Shown: positions 15,259 through 15,273 of the stretch, in pieces
Numbering within the stretch: the first letter of the stretch is position 1
Layout of the letters: each line of letters begins with the position of its first letter
DNA from: an uncultured Collinsella sp.
GTDB taxonomy: Bacteria > Actinomycetota > Coriobacteriia > Coriobacteriales > Coriobacteriaceae
Reading direction: 5' to 3'
Assembly: GCA_900543505.1 (NCBI GenBank)
Contig: UQSB01000051.1
Location: 1-15,273 of the forward strand
DNA length: 15,273 nt
Program-made: the position numbers and the translations under genes
The notes under the pieces: generated by a model
What the model was told of the DNA's origin: nothing
The model's database searches: none
The model's input: the letters and a program-made list of their open reading frames with translations, nothing else

Positions 15259-15273
15259 TTGACCTGGCCGGCC

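Overview
The window is a dense, entirely plus-strand housekeeping region from a GC-rich bacterium. The gene order rpsF-ssb-rpsR-rplI-dnaB, the zinc-type (Cys-Cys-Cys-His) ribosomal protein S18 and the strong preference for G/C in third codon positions all point to an actinobacterium. A member of the Coriobacteriia, close to Collinsella, is my best guess; this is an inference from gene order and sequence feel, not a database result.

Layout. Bases 1-483 are a lower-GC leader with no recognisable gene, holding hairpins and a candidate promoter. The first operon is rpsF (S6), ssb, rpsR (S18) and rplI (L9), closed by a strong intrinsic terminator at 2207-2245. dnaB (replicative helicase) follows with its own leader. 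purA has a good promoter whose -35 element overlaps the dnaB stop codon, and it ends in a large inverted repeat. purD starts at a TTG chosen by a strong Shine-Dalgarno (SD) sequence, and is followed 21 bases later by a NUDIX hydrolase gene of the ADP-ribose pyrophosphatase type. Next come an ABC exporter half-transporter and a single-pass membrane protein of unknown function, closed by a 13-bp terminator hairpin at 10301-10341. The window ends with carA and carB (carbamoyl-phosphate synthase), both complete.

The genes serve translation and replication (S6, SSB, S18, L9, DnaB) and nucleotide supply (PurA, PurD, CarA, CarB). The exporter and membrane protein are the accessory part.

The most interesting feature is not a gene. 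The carA leader has a hairpin with a CUGUGA hexaloop and a UCCUGUGAG core that matches the PyrR-binding loop of pyrimidine operons. A possible lower stem pairs with the carA SD itself, which suggests PyrR-dependent translational repression of carAB. Secondary points are an ABC-exporter gene with two competing starts separated by a perfect 9-bp hairpin, a CarA with an insertion of about 35 residues in its glutaminase domain, an L9 with an acidic tail, and an acidic N-terminal extension on the NUDIX protein. I found no CRISPR array, insertion sequence, tRNA or rRNA, and no sign of a defence or otherwise new multi-gene system.
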